64,000 nucleotides of DNA from Pseudoalteromonas sp. A25 (GCF_009176705.1 NZ_AP021846.1:2822001-2886000), one strand, 5' to 3'; numbered from the stretch's first letter, positions 38,841 through 50,741 are shown. A program made the numbers and translations. The notes: a model not told the origin generated them from the sequence alone.

Positions 38841-39358
38841 ATATAAACGTAGTAGAAATAATTCAACCTGAGCAAATCAAGACTCTTCAAACGCAGCTTA
38901 TTGAGTTGTTGGGGGCATGCATAAATGAAGGTGCATCATTGGGGTTTTATGCGCCAGCAGATACGCAGCAACTAACGTCCTATTGGCAAGATACCGAAGC
39001 TTCAGTGGCGCAAAACAAACGCTGCCTTTATGCAGTTTTTCATGGTGACACGCTGATTGCCTCTGTACAACTTGTTCCATGCCAAAAGCAAAATGGTCAA
39101 CATCGCGCTGAAGTGGAAAAGCTCATTGTTCACCCACAAGCCCAACGACAAGGGCTTGCCCGAAAATTGATGGCTGCGTTAGAGGCTGACGCTTTGCAAA
39201 AAGGGCTGAAGTTATTATTTCTCGACACACAAACCGGTGACAAATCTGAGCTTTTCTATCAAGCGCTTGGCTATATTAAATCGGGCGAGATCCCAAAGTT
39301 TGTCACCGATAGCAATGGTACATTTAGCAGTACCAGCTATTACTATAAACTCCTATAG
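38837..39358 (+). CDS. GNAT-family N-acetyltransferase
   Basis: 173 residues. The acetyl-CoA-binding motif A is seen in VEKLIVHPQAQRQGLARKLMAALE, followed by LFLDTQTGDKSELFYQALGY (motif B). The substrate is unknown. ATGA overlap with the HTH gene. The pairing of a small HTH protein with a GNAT enzyme recalls GNAT toxin/RHH antitoxin pairs in size and order, but the HTH type and the 173-residue length argue for an ordinary acetyltransferase; I consider the toxin idea weak. Confidence 0.85.
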   Translation: MNINVVEIIQPEQIKTLQTQLIELLGACINEGASLGFYAPADTQQLTSYWQDTEASVAQNKRCLYAVFHGDTLIASVQLVPCQKQNGQHRAEVEKLIVHPQAQRQGLARKLMAALEADALQKGLKLLFLDTQTGDKSELFYQALGYIKSGEIPKFVTDSNGTFSSTSYYYKLL

Positions 39359-39378
39359 ATAATCATTGCTAGCTGGGG

Positions 39379-40125
39379 CTATTTCCCTCCAGCTAAATCA
39401 ATAAAACTGCCCGTGACATAGCTGGCTTCATCGCTTAACAGCCATGCGATAGCATTGGCAACTTCTTCACTGGTGCCACCACGTTTCAATGGTAATAGGG
39501 AAGCGAGACGCTCAACACGCGCAGGCTCACCGCCATCGGCATGGATATCGGTATAGATACAACCAGGTCTCACACAGTTAACTCTAATACCGCTGTCAGC
39601 TAATTCCAACGACAAACCAGTGGTAAAACTATCTATGGCACCTTTGGATGCGGCATAGTCAACATATTCGTTGGCCCCACCTAAGCGCGATGCAGCTGAA
39701 GACACATTAACAATAGCGCATCGATTGGTATCATGATGCGCTCTAAAGTGTTTAATGGCTTCTCGGGCACAAATAAAATACGGGGTCACGTTTTGCATCA
39801 AAATAGCATTAATACGCTCAGCACTCATTTGCTCTACGCGCATTTGGGTTTGCAAAACGCCAACATTGTTTACCAAATGACTGACCGGGCCCAACTGCGC
39901 TTGAACTTGTGAAAACAAATCAACTACGGCCTTTTCATCACTAATATCAGCTTGAAAAAGAGCACCTTGGCCACCGCTTATACGTATTTTTTCCAGTACT
40001 GAGGAAGCCGCCTCAGTGTTGCTTTTATAGTTTATAGCAACTTTGTAACCCTGTGATGCTAATTGAATAGCGCTAGCCGCACCAATTCCACGGCTAGCAC
40101 CAGTGATCAAAACAACTTTATTCAA
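39379..40125 (-). CDS. SDR-family oxidoreductase (YgfF-like)
   Basis: 248 residues of the classical short-chain dehydrogenase fold: TGASRGIGAASA coenzyme motif, NNVGV, the catalytic Ser in VNVSSAASR, Tyr/Lys in YVDYAASKGAI, and the C-terminal PGCIYT. The NADP-type pattern is suggested by basic residues after the first strand (YKSNTEAA). Closest in overall pattern to YgfF of enterobacteria; the substrate is not known. Single-gene unit. Confidence 0.88.
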   Translation of the reverse strand: MNKVVLITGASRGIGAASAIQLASQGYKVAINYKSNTEAASSVLEKIRISGGQGALFQADISDEKAVVDLFSQVQAQLGPVSHLVNNVGVLQTQMRVEQMSAERINAILMQNVTPYFICAREAIKHFRAHHDTNRCAIVNVSSAASRLGGANEYVDYAASKGAIDSFTTGLSLELADSGIRVNCVRPGCIYTDIHADGGEPARVERLASLLPLKRGGTSEEVANAIAWLLSDEASYVTGSFIDLAGGK

Positions 40126-40180
40126 AATAACACCCCCACATTAAGCTTATTGGGGTCAATGTACACAACGACAGCTAAGA

Positions 40181-40714
40181 TTAAAACTGATATCTAAATG
40201 CAATAGAAGCTGCTGCTTCGTTTTCCTTACTTGCCCTTTGTTCACCATAACCCGCCATTGCGCGCATTTTCCAACCACTTTCATGATACGCCCTCGAGAA
40301 AGAATAACTGTAACTCACTCCCAGTCCATAAACACTTTTCTCATCAAATGCTTGTGAAATAGCAGAGCCTAGAGCACAACCTAATATTCCACCAATAGAT
40401 GGGTCTTTATCTTTTTCACACTCGGCTTCGCGATTACTTGCTTTTATGCCTACAGCTCCCACCACTAGCCCTAATGCATGCTTATCGTTGTCACTAACAA
40501 CTCTTTCCCAACCAAAAGTGAATCCAACATCGAAACTTTGCCCAACCTGAAAGTACAGCCCGCCATCATCAGAATAACTACCAATTTCAGCATTTAAGAC
40601 ATATGGAAAACCAACACCAAGAGAGTAACCCATTGTACTCTCTGAAGAGTTCGCATTCGCACTTGATGCATATACACTTGTTATAAAAGCAAATGTTAAG
40701 GCAAGTTTGTTCAT
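40181..40714 (-). CDS. Putative outer-membrane beta-barrel protein
   Basis: 177 residues with a signal peptide (cleaved after SSANA). The body has alternating polar/hydrophobic strands with many Gly, Tyr and Ser (GLYFQVGQSFDVGFTFGWERV, YGLGVSYSYSFSR) and ends FRYQF, a terminal aromatic residue typical of outer-membrane barrels. Two cysteines (about residues 99 and 112) may form a disulfide. No specific family recognised. It stands alone, 55 bases upstream of the SDR gene on the same strand. Confidence 0.62.
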   Translation of the reverse strand: MNKLALTFAFITSVYASSANANSSESTMGYSLGVGFPYVLNAEIGSYSDDGGLYFQVGQSFDVGFTFGWERVVSDNDKHALGLVVGAVGIKASNREAECEKDKDPSIGGILGCALGSAISQAFDEKSVYGLGVSYSYSFSRAYHESGWKMRAMAGYGEQRASKENEAAASIAFRYQF

Positions 40715-41078
40715 TTCATTTCCTTGAGATCGTTAAAGTAACAAGGTTCCTTTTGAAGGAACACAGACTGTTAAAATATACTCTCGTACCTGATTTCAAG
40801 CAATGAAATAAATGTAACAATTGTTAGCACCCACGCGATAGACAATCTATTTTGCATATTTCCAAAATTTTTCTTGCATCAAAAAAAAACAGCAACTAAT
40901 ATCCGACTGCTTCTTGATGATAGCCAATCCGAGTACATCACACTTAGCGTGTGGCAAGGCGATAGAGCAACTATCCAAGAGTGACTTTGACTGCGTATTT
41001 ACGCGCTTATTGACGCTCAACTTTTCAACTTCATTTGAAATTAGTTTGGAAAGTTTGTTTCTATTTTTGGAGGCTCTT
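40715..41078. other. Intergenic region with a long leader of the PLP decarboxylase
   Basis: Between the divergent barrel and decarboxylase genes. A candidate promoter for the latter (TTGCAT-N17-TAATAT, 40874-40902) would give a leader of about 170 bases. The decarboxylase frame stays open through 55 codons of this leader but without a ribosome-binding site. Confidence 0.45.
40874..40902 (+). promoter_or_regulatory. Candidate promoter of the PLP decarboxylase
   Basis: TTGCAT (40874-40879), 17 bases, TAATAT (40897-40902). The -10 is good and the -35 weak (TTG only). Confidence 0.4.
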
Positions 41079-42269
41079 ATGGCTAACTCGGCGTTGGATT
41101 TTTCTGCTTTTTCATCTTCAGCTCTTAGTGCTGAACAAATTCACCTAATTGAAACTTCGGTTGCGCAATTTGGTGCGCCATTACTTTTACTAGACTGTGA
41201 TGTCGTTCGCCAACAATACCGTGAACTGGCAAGTGCTTTACCTAATGTCACTTTACACTTTGCGCTAAAGCCACTTCCTCATGAAGCGGTGGTGCGCACA
41301 TTGCTAGCGGAAGGTGCCAGTTTTGATTTAGCCACCAGCGGTGAAGTAGATTTGGTCGCATGCCAAGGTGTGCCTGCAGAGAAAACCATTCACACCCACC
41401 CAATTAAGCGCGATAAAGATATTCTTGATGCGCTTGATTACGGCTGCACTGTGTTTGTGGTGGATAACCTCAATGAATTAGACAAGTTTATTGCCTACAA
41501 AGATCAAGTTGAACTGTTGGTGCGTTTAAGCTTTCGTAACGCAGATGCATTTGCTGACTTATCGAAAAAGTTTGGTTGTAGCCCTGCTATGGCCATTGAG
41601 ATCATTACTCAAGCGCAGCAGCTCGGTATTCGTATTAAAGGTTTATCGTTTCATGTTGGCTCGCAAACAAGCAGCCCGCAAAAATATGTGGATGCTATTT
41701 TGGCTTGCAAGCAAGTAATGGAGAATGTGGTCGCACTTGGGTTACCCGCGCTTAGTACCCTAGATATTGGCGGTGGTTTCCCTGTGAGTTACTCAAAGCA
41801 AGTAACTCCTATTGATGAGTTTTGCTTACCTATCAATGAAGCACTGGCTCTTTTGCCAGAAACAGTGCAAGTATTGGCAGAGCCTGGACGCTTTATTGTG
41901 GCACCAGCCATGATGAGCATTTCCTCGGTAATGGGCCAGGCACAACGGGATGGCAAAACTTGGTATTACTTAGATGATGGCATTTATGGCTCTTTTAGTG
42001 GCTTAATGTTTGATGAAGCTGACTACCCAATTGTCACTATAAATCAAAGCGCTGAATGTTATCCTAGCGTGCTAGCTGGGCCAACCTGCGACAGCATTGA
42101 TGTCGTCGCAGAAAACATTATGCTACCCAAGCTTGTTAATGGCGACTTGATTGTTGCGCGCATGATGGGCGCATACACCAGTGCTACAGCGACTGACTTT
42201 AACTTCTTTAAACGCGCACAAACCATCGTGTTAAATGAAGTGGCGATGCCAAGTGTAATGATTGGCTAA
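41079..42269 (+). CDS. Type III PLP-dependent decarboxylase (ornithine/lysine-type)
   Basis: 396 residues from ATG 41079 with a strong GGAGG box; the open frame extends to 40914 but lacks a site. Fold-III motifs: the PLP lysine in FALKPLPHEAV, SFDLATSGEVDLV, LSFHVGSQTSSPQKY, the phosphate-binding DIGGGFPV, AEPGRFIVAPA, and GPTCDSIDVV with the active-site Cys-Asp. This matches the eukaryotic-type ornithine decarboxylase group, which makes putrescine; lysine or diaminopimelate activity cannot be excluded. A perfect bidirectional terminator follows. Confidence 0.9.
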   Translation: MANSALDFSAFSSSALSAEQIHLIETSVAQFGAPLLLLDCDVVRQQYRELASALPNVTLHFALKPLPHEAVVRTLLAEGASFDLATSGEVDLVACQGVPAEKTIHTHPIKRDKDILDALDYGCTVFVVDNLNELDKFIAYKDQVELLVRLSFRNADAFADLSKKFGCSPAMAIEIITQAQQLGIRIKGLSFHVGSQTSSPQKYVDAILACKQVMENVVALGLPALSTLDIGGGFPVSYSKQVTPIDEFCLPINEALALLPETVQVLAEPGRFIVAPAMMSISSVMGQAQRDGKTWYYLDDGIYGSFSGLMFDEADYPIVTINQSAECYPSVLAGPTCDSIDVVAENIMLPKLVNGDLIVARMMGAYTSATATDFNFFKRAQTIVLNEVAMPSVMIG

Positions 42270-42284
42270 TTAAAATGAATAAAA

Positions 42285-42318
42285 CAAATATGCCGAGTTT
42301 ATAACTCGGCATATTTTG
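42285..42318. terminator. Bidirectional terminator between decarboxylase and FKBP genes
   Basis: AAATATGCCGAGTT and AACTCGGCATATTT arms with a three-base loop, A-rich before and T-rich after. It serves both convergent genes. Confidence 0.85.
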
Positions 42319-42341
42319 TGTACGGTGGCTAACAATTGCTA

Positions 42342-42824
42342 CTAAGACTCTATGTCGAGTAATTCAACCTCAAAAATCAATAACGATCCTGGTTCAATTT
42401 TGCCTGCGGCTCTATCGCCATAACCTAAATCAGGCCCAATGAAAAAGCGGTACTTATCGCCTTCTTTCATCAATTGCACTCCCTCGGTCCAACCTGGGAT
42501 CACCTGGTTTAAGCCAAAACTAATCGGGCTATCACGCAATACCGAGCTATCAAATACCGCGCCATCAAGTAACGTACCATGATAATGCACTTTTACTTTG
42601 CTGGTTGCTGTTGGGTGAACCTCTCCACCACCGCTTTGCAATACTTCATACTGCAAACCTGAAGCCGTCGTTTGAATACCTTCTTTTGTGGCGTTCTGTG
42701 CTAAAAATTCCTGCGCGGCTTTACGATTGAACTGTGCAGTTTGTTTTTGAGTTTTAGACTGTTTGTAAACAAATCCTACTATGACCAGCACTACAACCAA
42801 TAAAATGATGTTTGTCGTCGACAT
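42342..42824 (-). CDS. Membrane-anchored FKBP-type peptidyl-prolyl isomerase
   Basis: 160 residues. A single N-terminal helix (IILLVVVLVIVGFVY) anchors the protein. After a basic linker, the FKBP domain shows VKVHYHGTLLDGAVFDSS, VIPGWTEGVQLMKEGDKYRF and the LGYGD/GSLLIFEVELLDI end. It probably helps fold proteins at the membrane. The start is one base pair into the end of the Lon-family gene (42824), so the two are coupled. Confidence 0.9.
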   Translation of the reverse strand: MSTTNIILLVVVLVIVGFVYKQSKTQKQTAQFNRKAAQEFLAQNATKEGIQTTASGLQYEVLQSGGGEVHPTATSKVKVHYHGTLLDGAVFDSSVLRDSPISFGLNQVIPGWTEGVQLMKEGDKYRFFIGPDLGYGDRAAGKIEPGSLLIFEVELLDIES

Positions 42825-45247
42825 TACTCACCTTTCTCTTTGTCATTATCTTTGTCGTCTTCTTTATCTTCCCCATTAACCACACTGGCAATATGCGCCA
42901 AACGCGCAAGCGCCAAAGCGTTAATACTCCCCTCTGGGTACTCTCCTTGCTCTAGTTTACCCGCAGGTTTGTCCATTAATAACGTCAGCGCTTCATCAAC
43001 ACTTTCAACGGCATAAATATTAAATTTGCCCGTTGCCACTGCCGCAACAATTTCATCATCTAGAACAAGGTTTACACGGTTTGAATTGGGAATGATCACC
43101 CCTTGCTCTCCTGTTAAACCGCGCATTTTACATAGCTTAAAGAACCCTTCAATTTTCTCATTTACCCCACCAATGGCTTGCACTTCACCATGCTGGTTAA
43201 TGGAACCCGTTAACGCTATCGATTGGTTAATAGGAAGTTGAGTGATCGCTGATATAAGTCCGCATAATTCCGCCAAAGACGCACTATCTCCATCGATGTA
43301 ACCATAGCTTTGCTCGATTGCAATATTAGCACTCAGTGTTAAGGCAAAATTTTGTGCATACTTATTACCTAAATAACCGGTCAGTAGCATGACGCCTTTT
43401 GAGTGAATTGACTTACCTAACTCAGCTTCTCGTTCAACGTCAATCACCCCATCCGCCCCAGCATACACCGTTGCCGTTATGCGTGCAGGTGTGCCAAATG
43501 CCGTGTCACCAATGTGTAACACTGTCAGGCCATTTACTTTACCAACTGCTTTGCCTTGGGTGGCTATCAGTGTGTGGCCCTCTTGGATGTCACTGAGCAT
43601 ATTCTCGCTAAGTTGTCCGGTACGATACTGTTTGCCAGCAACCGCCTCATCAATATGTTCCGCTTCTATTTGTGTAACATCATCTTGTTTGGCATAAAAA
43701 CTAGCCTCAGCTACTAACTCCAACACATCAGCAAAACGTGCGGATAACTTAGTATGGTGCTCTGCTTGGCGGTAACTAAACTTGAGCAAACGCACAAAAG
43801 CTTGTGCACTTAACGTACAGTTTAATGTGTTGTTAGCGTAGTTTTGTACTTTAGTAATGAACTGATACTGCATTTTATCTGAGCTTGGCAAATAATAATC
43901 AAAATCTGCCAGTACCCTAAATAACTCTGCAAATTCTTCATCATACTCACCAATGGTGTAATAAAGGTCACGTGATCCCAATAAAATAATTTTTACGTCT
44001 AAGGGGATAAGTTGCGGTTTCAATGTAAAGCTACTACCCACCGAGTTGTCTTGGTAAGGTAAATCATTCTTAATTTGGTGGGTTTTTAACGATAGCTTCA
44101 GCCCGTCCCACACTTGTGGGTTCGCCAGCACCTTCTCAGCATCCATGATTAAATAGCCACCATTTGCTCGATGCAAAGCGCCGGCTTGAATCGAGCGGTA
44201 ACTGGTGATCAATGTCCCTTGCGATGTAGCGTATTCAACTTTACCAAATATATTGCCAAAAGTTGGGTTAGGCTCATACACCACAGGTGCAGGGTCACCA
44301 TCTTTGTATTCCACTAAAATATTGGGTGCAAAGAAATCATTGAGCATCCCTTTTGCGTCAAAGTCATCTTTACCTTCATCGCTGTTGGCGTCATCATCTA
44401 GCCACTCAAGCACAGCATCAACAATTTCTGTACGCAAATCTTTTAAGTAACGCACCACCCCAATATGGCTCGCATACTTATGCTCTAAAGTACGCAACAG
44501 GGGCTTAGTAGCCATTTCAACAGTTGATTTTTTAAGATTGCGCAGTTTTTCTGATGACTCGCGTTTCCACCTTGGAAGCTCAAGTAACGCTTCAATTAAC
44601 GCGTCTTCTAACTGCTCAATCGCATTAATAAAATGTGCTTGCAAGTGCTCATCAAGCGCTGCAAATTCATTATCATCAAGCTGCTTACCATCCACGACGG
44701 GCGCGAACCCAACAAGGTTGCTTTCTTCAAGCAAGGCAACACTTTTCTCGGCTGCCAACTGCTCTACTGCAGTGAGTGCCGCGTTATATTTGTTGTCAAA
44801 ATCTCGGTCGATGGATTTCTTTTTACGTTGATAACCAGGGTTGTCAAACGCAGCAGGAAATGTATCTGCCACTTCATCCAAAAACTCATCAATATCATCA
44901 GCCAGCTCTTTACTTTGGCCCGCTTGCATAAACATCGCGATAGGCTCACGGTGATCATCGTAATTGTTTACGTATAACCACTCTTTTGGCGTTTGTCGTG
45001 TTTTACTATGAGATTCGAGCTTGTCTTTTACCATGGTAAAACGACCCAGTGCCGCCTCTCCCATAACAAATACATTGTAACCTGGCAGCTCCATCCCCAA
45101 CGCAAAATCTAATGCACTTTGGGCACGCTGTTGGCCAATAAAGGGAAGCGTTTCTGGGTAAGGGTTGTGCATACAAGATTGCACATGAGTGACAGAAACT
45201 GACGGTGCTAACGCGTCAGTCGATAGTGGTGATATTTTTTTGGTCAT
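42824..45247 (-). CDS. Lon-family ATP-dependent protease (LonB/YcbZ-like)
   Basis: 807 residues. An N-terminal AAA-like region has a degenerate P-loop (MGEAALGRFT instead of GxxGxGKT) and an inserted helical segment (about 110-290). Walker B-like GGYLIMDAEKVL follows. The C-terminal Lon proteolytic domain (P. S16) carries the catalytic Ser in DGDSASLAELC and Lys in GGVNEKIEGFF. This is the YcbZ/LonB-type architecture without the Lon N domain. The protease dyad is intact. The C-terminus is highly charged (EDKEDDKDNDKEKGE). Confidence 0.9.
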   Translation of the reverse strand: MTKKISPLSTDALAPSVSVTHVQSCMHNPYPETLPFIGQQRAQSALDFALGMELPGYNVFVMGEAALGRFTMVKDKLESHSKTRQTPKEWLYVNNYDDHREPIAMFMQAGQSKELADDIDEFLDEVADTFPAAFDNPGYQRKKKSIDRDFDNKYNAALTAVEQLAAEKSVALLEESNLVGFAPVVDGKQLDDNEFAALDEHLQAHFINAIEQLEDALIEALLELPRWKRESSEKLRNLKKSTVEMATKPLLRTLEHKYASHIGVVRYLKDLRTEIVDAVLEWLDDDANSDEGKDDFDAKGMLNDFFAPNILVEYKDGDPAPVVYEPNPTFGNIFGKVEYATSQGTLITSYRSIQAGALHRANGGYLIMDAEKVLANPQVWDGLKLSLKTHQIKNDLPYQDNSVGSSFTLKPQLIPLDVKIILLGSRDLYYTIGEYDEEFAELFRVLADFDYYLPSSDKMQYQFITKVQNYANNTLNCTLSAQAFVRLLKFSYRQAEHHTKLSARFADVLELVAEASFYAKQDDVTQIEAEHIDEAVAGKQYRTGQLSENMLSDIQEGHTLIATQGKAVGKVNGLTVLHIGDTAFGTPARITATVYAGADGVIDVEREAELGKSIHSKGVMLLTGYLGNKYAQNFALTLSANIAIEQSYGYIDGDSASLAELCGLISAITQLPINQSIALTGSINQHGEVQAIGGVNEKIEGFFKLCKMRGLTGEQGVIIPNSNRVNLVLDDEIVAAVATGKFNIYAVESVDEALTLLMDKPAGKLEQGEYPEGSINALALARLAHIASVVNGEDKEDDKDNDKEKGE

Positions 45248-45292
45248 TCCTAACTTCTTATTTCTAAACGCTAACTACAATCAAGCTAGGTT

Positions 45293-45751
45293 TTATGGGG
45301 ACAATGCTTTACGTATAAACTCATCATGCCCGCACTCTGAGCAGGGCATAATTTCACTGGCGTAAAACACATCCGATTTATTGGAGCAATTCTTACATAC
45401 TAATTGCCCCATTGCTATCCATTCTCCGCTCTTGTAGGTACCTTTGTGATTAAAATCTTGCACTAGCGCTTGCCACTCTAACTGCGTTCTATCTTCAAGT
45501 TGCGCCAACTCATACCAGATTGACGCTTTAAGCTCTTCCCATGCTAGGTCATCATAATCTTTTTTGTGCTTTTTAAGGTGCGCCAAGTCACGGCTCAAGT
45601 AATGCTGGTATGTCTGCAGCTTCTCCTGAGAAAAGTCTTTTAAAGCTTGCTGGTGCTCTATAAACTTCTCTACCAAGTCATCTACTTCATGCTCTTTTAC
45701 ATCTTTAACCCAATCAATGAATTGTGTTAACCACGCTTTATAACCTGACAT
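45293..45751 (-). CDS. ybeL: Zinc-ribbon protein YbeL (DUF1451)
   Basis: 152 residues with helical N-terminal two-thirds (coiled coil about 10-95) and a C-terminal zinc ribbon, CKNCSNK...MPCSECGHDEF (four cysteines). Function unknown. In E. coli ybeL is also beside leuS. It is 45 bases upstream of the Lon-family gene on the same strand and divergent from leuS. Confidence 0.88.
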   Translation of the reverse strand: MSGYKAWLTQFIDWVKDVKEHEVDDLVEKFIEHQQALKDFSQEKLQTYQHYLSRDLAHLKKHKKDYDDLAWEELKASIWYELAQLEDRTQLEWQALVQDFNHKGTYKSGEWIAMGQLVCKNCSNKSDVFYASEIMPCSECGHDEFIRKALSP

Positions 45752-45924
45752 GTCTTACTCCATCTTTGCCGTATCATCTTAACTATAGCTTATGGGATAC
45801 ACAGTGTGACTTTAAGCTCAGTGCAAATACTTAAAAATGCGCTGTAGCCACTGTGAATCGGTGCTTTTTTGGGGTATGCTATCGGGCAATTTTCTATCAA
45901 TTTGCAAGAAGTCTGGAAACGTAG

Positions 45925-48513
<2,589 letters not shown>

Positions 48514-48514
48514 G

Positions 48515-49015
48515 ATGCGCATGAGTGCTCTTATCAAACACAGACTAGCACTTGTGCTGGTCTGTGTTTTGTTATCTAGCTGTGGCTTTCATTTAAAGAA
48601 AGCCTCCTATTTGCCTGTAGAAATGCGGACTTTACAGTTAACTGGTGATGATACGCGTGCCCAATTGTATGCACTGTTGAGTAACGACTTACGACAAGCC
48701 AAGGTCACCTTGGTCGACCAAGATAAGAACGATAAATCTGTAACGAAGCTGCACCTGTTTCGAGATGCATTAGAAAGACAAACATTAAGCTTATTTAAAA
48801 ATGGGCAGGTGGCACAGTATCAGCTCTCATACAGTGTGTCGTACCGTTTAACTCGCCCAAATCAAGACCCTGTAGAGCAACGCTTTGAGTTATACCGTAA
48901 CTATCAAGACGATCCCGACAACGCCCTTGCAAAAGCGAAAGAGCTTGAGTTACTACTAAACGAGCTTCGCCAACTCGCCAGTGAGCGTATTGTTAGAGAG
49001 TTATCACAACTGTAA
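48515..49015 (+). CDS. lptE: LPS-assembly lipoprotein LptE
   Basis: 166 residues from ATG 48515, one base after the leuS stop; the open frame upstream lies inside leuS. Lipoprotein signal LVLVCVLLSSCGFHLK, then ALLSNDLRQAKVTLVD and the YQLSYSVSYRL strand. LptE plugs the LptD barrel in the outer membrane for LPS export. It is a little shorter than the E. coli protein. It ends one base into holA. Confidence 0.92.
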   Translation: MRMSALIKHRLALVLVCVLLSSCGFHLKKASYLPVEMRTLQLTGDDTRAQLYALLSNDLRQAKVTLVDQDKNDKSVTKLHLFRDALERQTLSLFKNGQVAQYQLSYSVSYRLTRPNQDPVEQRFELYRNYQDDPDNALAKAKELELLLNELRQLASERIVRELSQL

Positions 49016-50052
49016 TGCGCTATTACGCCAACCAACTGAGTAACCAATTACGCCAATCTCTAGCGCCATTTTATATGGTCTTTGGCGAAGAGCCTTTTCA
49101 AGAGAACAACTGCATACAACAAATAAAACAAACAGCAAAAAGGCAAGGCTTTGATGAAGTAATTAAATTTACTTTGCTACCCGGTTTTGATTGGCAAGAA
49201 TTAATCGCACAATACAACAGTATGTCACTCTTTAGTGCCCGCACGCTGATTGAATTTGATTTAAACCAGCAAAAGCCGGGAACTCAAGGCAGTCAAGTGT
49301 TTAAAACACTTACTGAACATCCGAACCCTGACGTTGTATTCATTTTAAAAGGCGCAAAAGCAGGGCAAGATATACAACGCAGTGCTTGGTTTAAAGCACT
49401 TGATAAGCTGGGTATATTTGTACCTTGCTATTCCCTATCCGGCGCGCATTTAACCCGCTGGTTGGATGAGCAATGTAAGTCTCTCAAGTTAAATTTGGCC
49501 AACGATGCCAAGCGTAGTTTACTCAATGCAACTGAAGGGAACTTACTCGCAACGTTCCAAGAGCTTGAAAAGCTATCCTTGTTATATAAGTCAGAACTCA
49601 TTGATCAGACTCAAGTACTTACGGGTCTGCTTAATCAGTCAAAGTTCGATATCTTTGACTTAAATAATGCGTTGTTGTTAGGCAATGCAAAGCAGATAGT
49701 CAAAATCATACTCAAACTTGCTGATGATAATGTCGAGCCCGCCAGTGTAGTGTGGACTTTAAATAAAGAGGCACAAACTTTATTGAGCTTGAAGCGAGGG
49801 TTGCAAGAAGGCCAAAATATAACGCAACTGTTCAAACAACATGGCGTTTGGAAAAACCAACAAGCGGCCACAACACAAGCCATAGATAGGCTGACGCTAG
49901 TGCAACTGGAACGTATTATACAGCTATTAGCTCAGTTTGACGTTAGCTATAAAAGAGCCAATATTGTCGCGCCTTATCAAGCATTAGCACATATTGCCCT
50001 CTCTTTTTGCCAACCTGTGATGTTCGATCTCCCATACCAGCGTTCAAGTTAA
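49015..50052 (+). CDS. holA: DNA polymerase III subunit delta
   Basis: 345 residues. The N-terminal domain has FYMVFGEEPFQENNCIQQIKQ, the central SLLYKSELIDQTQVLTGLLNQSKFDIFDLNNALLLGN and the C-terminal RLTLVQLERIIQLLAQFDVSYK. HolA opens the beta sliding clamp in the clamp loader. Start TAATG overlap with lptE. The lptE-holA-nadD order is conserved. Confidence 0.95.
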   Translation: MRYYANQLSNQLRQSLAPFYMVFGEEPFQENNCIQQIKQTAKRQGFDEVIKFTLLPGFDWQELIAQYNSMSLFSARTLIEFDLNQQKPGTQGSQVFKTLTEHPNPDVVFILKGAKAGQDIQRSAWFKALDKLGIFVPCYSLSGAHLTRWLDEQCKSLKLNLANDAKRSLLNATEGNLLATFQELEKLSLLYKSELIDQTQVLTGLLNQSKFDIFDLNNALLLGNAKQIVKIILKLADDNVEPASVVWTLNKEAQTLLSLKRGLQEGQNITQLFKQHGVWKNQQAATTQAIDRLTLVQLERIIQLLAQFDVSYKRANIVAPYQALAHIALSFCQPVMFDLPYQRSS

Positions 50053-50056
50053 AGAT

Positions 50057-50686
50057 ATGATTGCATTATTTGGTGGAACTTTTGACCCGACTCACCTTGG
50101 CCATATCAATATGGCTGAGCAGTGTGTTAATGAACTCAACTTAGACAAACTTAATTTTTTGCCTTGCGCAATGCCCGTTCACAAAGCACAGCCAGGAATA
50201 ACAGACTCTCATCGTCTCGCAATGCTCACGCTTGCGACAAGGCATAACGCCAAATTTTCCATCGACCATAGAGAGTTGCTTAGGCAAGGCCCATCTTATT
50301 CGCTATTAAGCTTACAAGAGTGCCGAGCAGCGGCTCCACATACCCCATTGCTCTTTCTGATGGGAATGGATTCGTTTAACAGTTTGCCTAGTTGGTATCA
50401 GTGGCAGGATATTATTCAGCTTTGCCATATCGTTGTCTATCAACGACCAGGAGAGACGTTAGCAAGCACACCGCAGATAGCACAGTACTTAGCACAGGCG
50501 CGCACCTCTGAACGTGATTTACTGGCACAAAAACAAGGAGGATTATGTTACTTTTTGGCTGGCGATACCTTTGATGCAGCCTCTAGTGATATCCGTAAGC
50601 GCATAAAAAATAGAGAAAATACTGAACATTTGCTCGATAATGAAGTCAGAGACTACATTGATGAAAATCACCTGTATGCTGAATAA
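50057..50686 (+). CDS. nadD: Nicotinate-nucleotide adenylyltransferase
   Basis: 209 residues. The nucleotidyltransferase motif is LFGGTFDPTHLGHI, followed by FLPCAMPVHKAQ, LFLMGMDSFNSLPSWYQW and the ISSxxxR-like SSDIRKRI near the C-terminus. It makes deamido-NAD. It starts four bases after the holA stop. Confidence 0.95.
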   Translation: MIALFGGTFDPTHLGHINMAEQCVNELNLDKLNFLPCAMPVHKAQPGITDSHRLAMLTLATRHNAKFSIDHRELLRQGPSYSLLSLQECRAAAPHTPLLFLMGMDSFNSLPSWYQWQDIIQLCHIVVYQRPGETLASTPQIAQYLAQARTSERDLLAQKQGGLCYFLAGDTFDAASSDIRKRIKNRENTEHLLDNEVRDYIDENHLYAE

Positions 50687-50741
50687 GCCTTAGCGCTGTG
50701 TTAGAATCGCCGATTATTTTATTTAGTGAAGAGATACAAAC

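Noticed and set aside
38837..39358. GNAT enzyme plus small HTH protein as a toxin-antitoxin pair
   Set aside because: GNAT toxins are normally paired with RHH (or Xre-like) antitoxins; here the HTH is of Psq/Fis type and the GNAT length and motifs fit an ordinary acetyltransferase.
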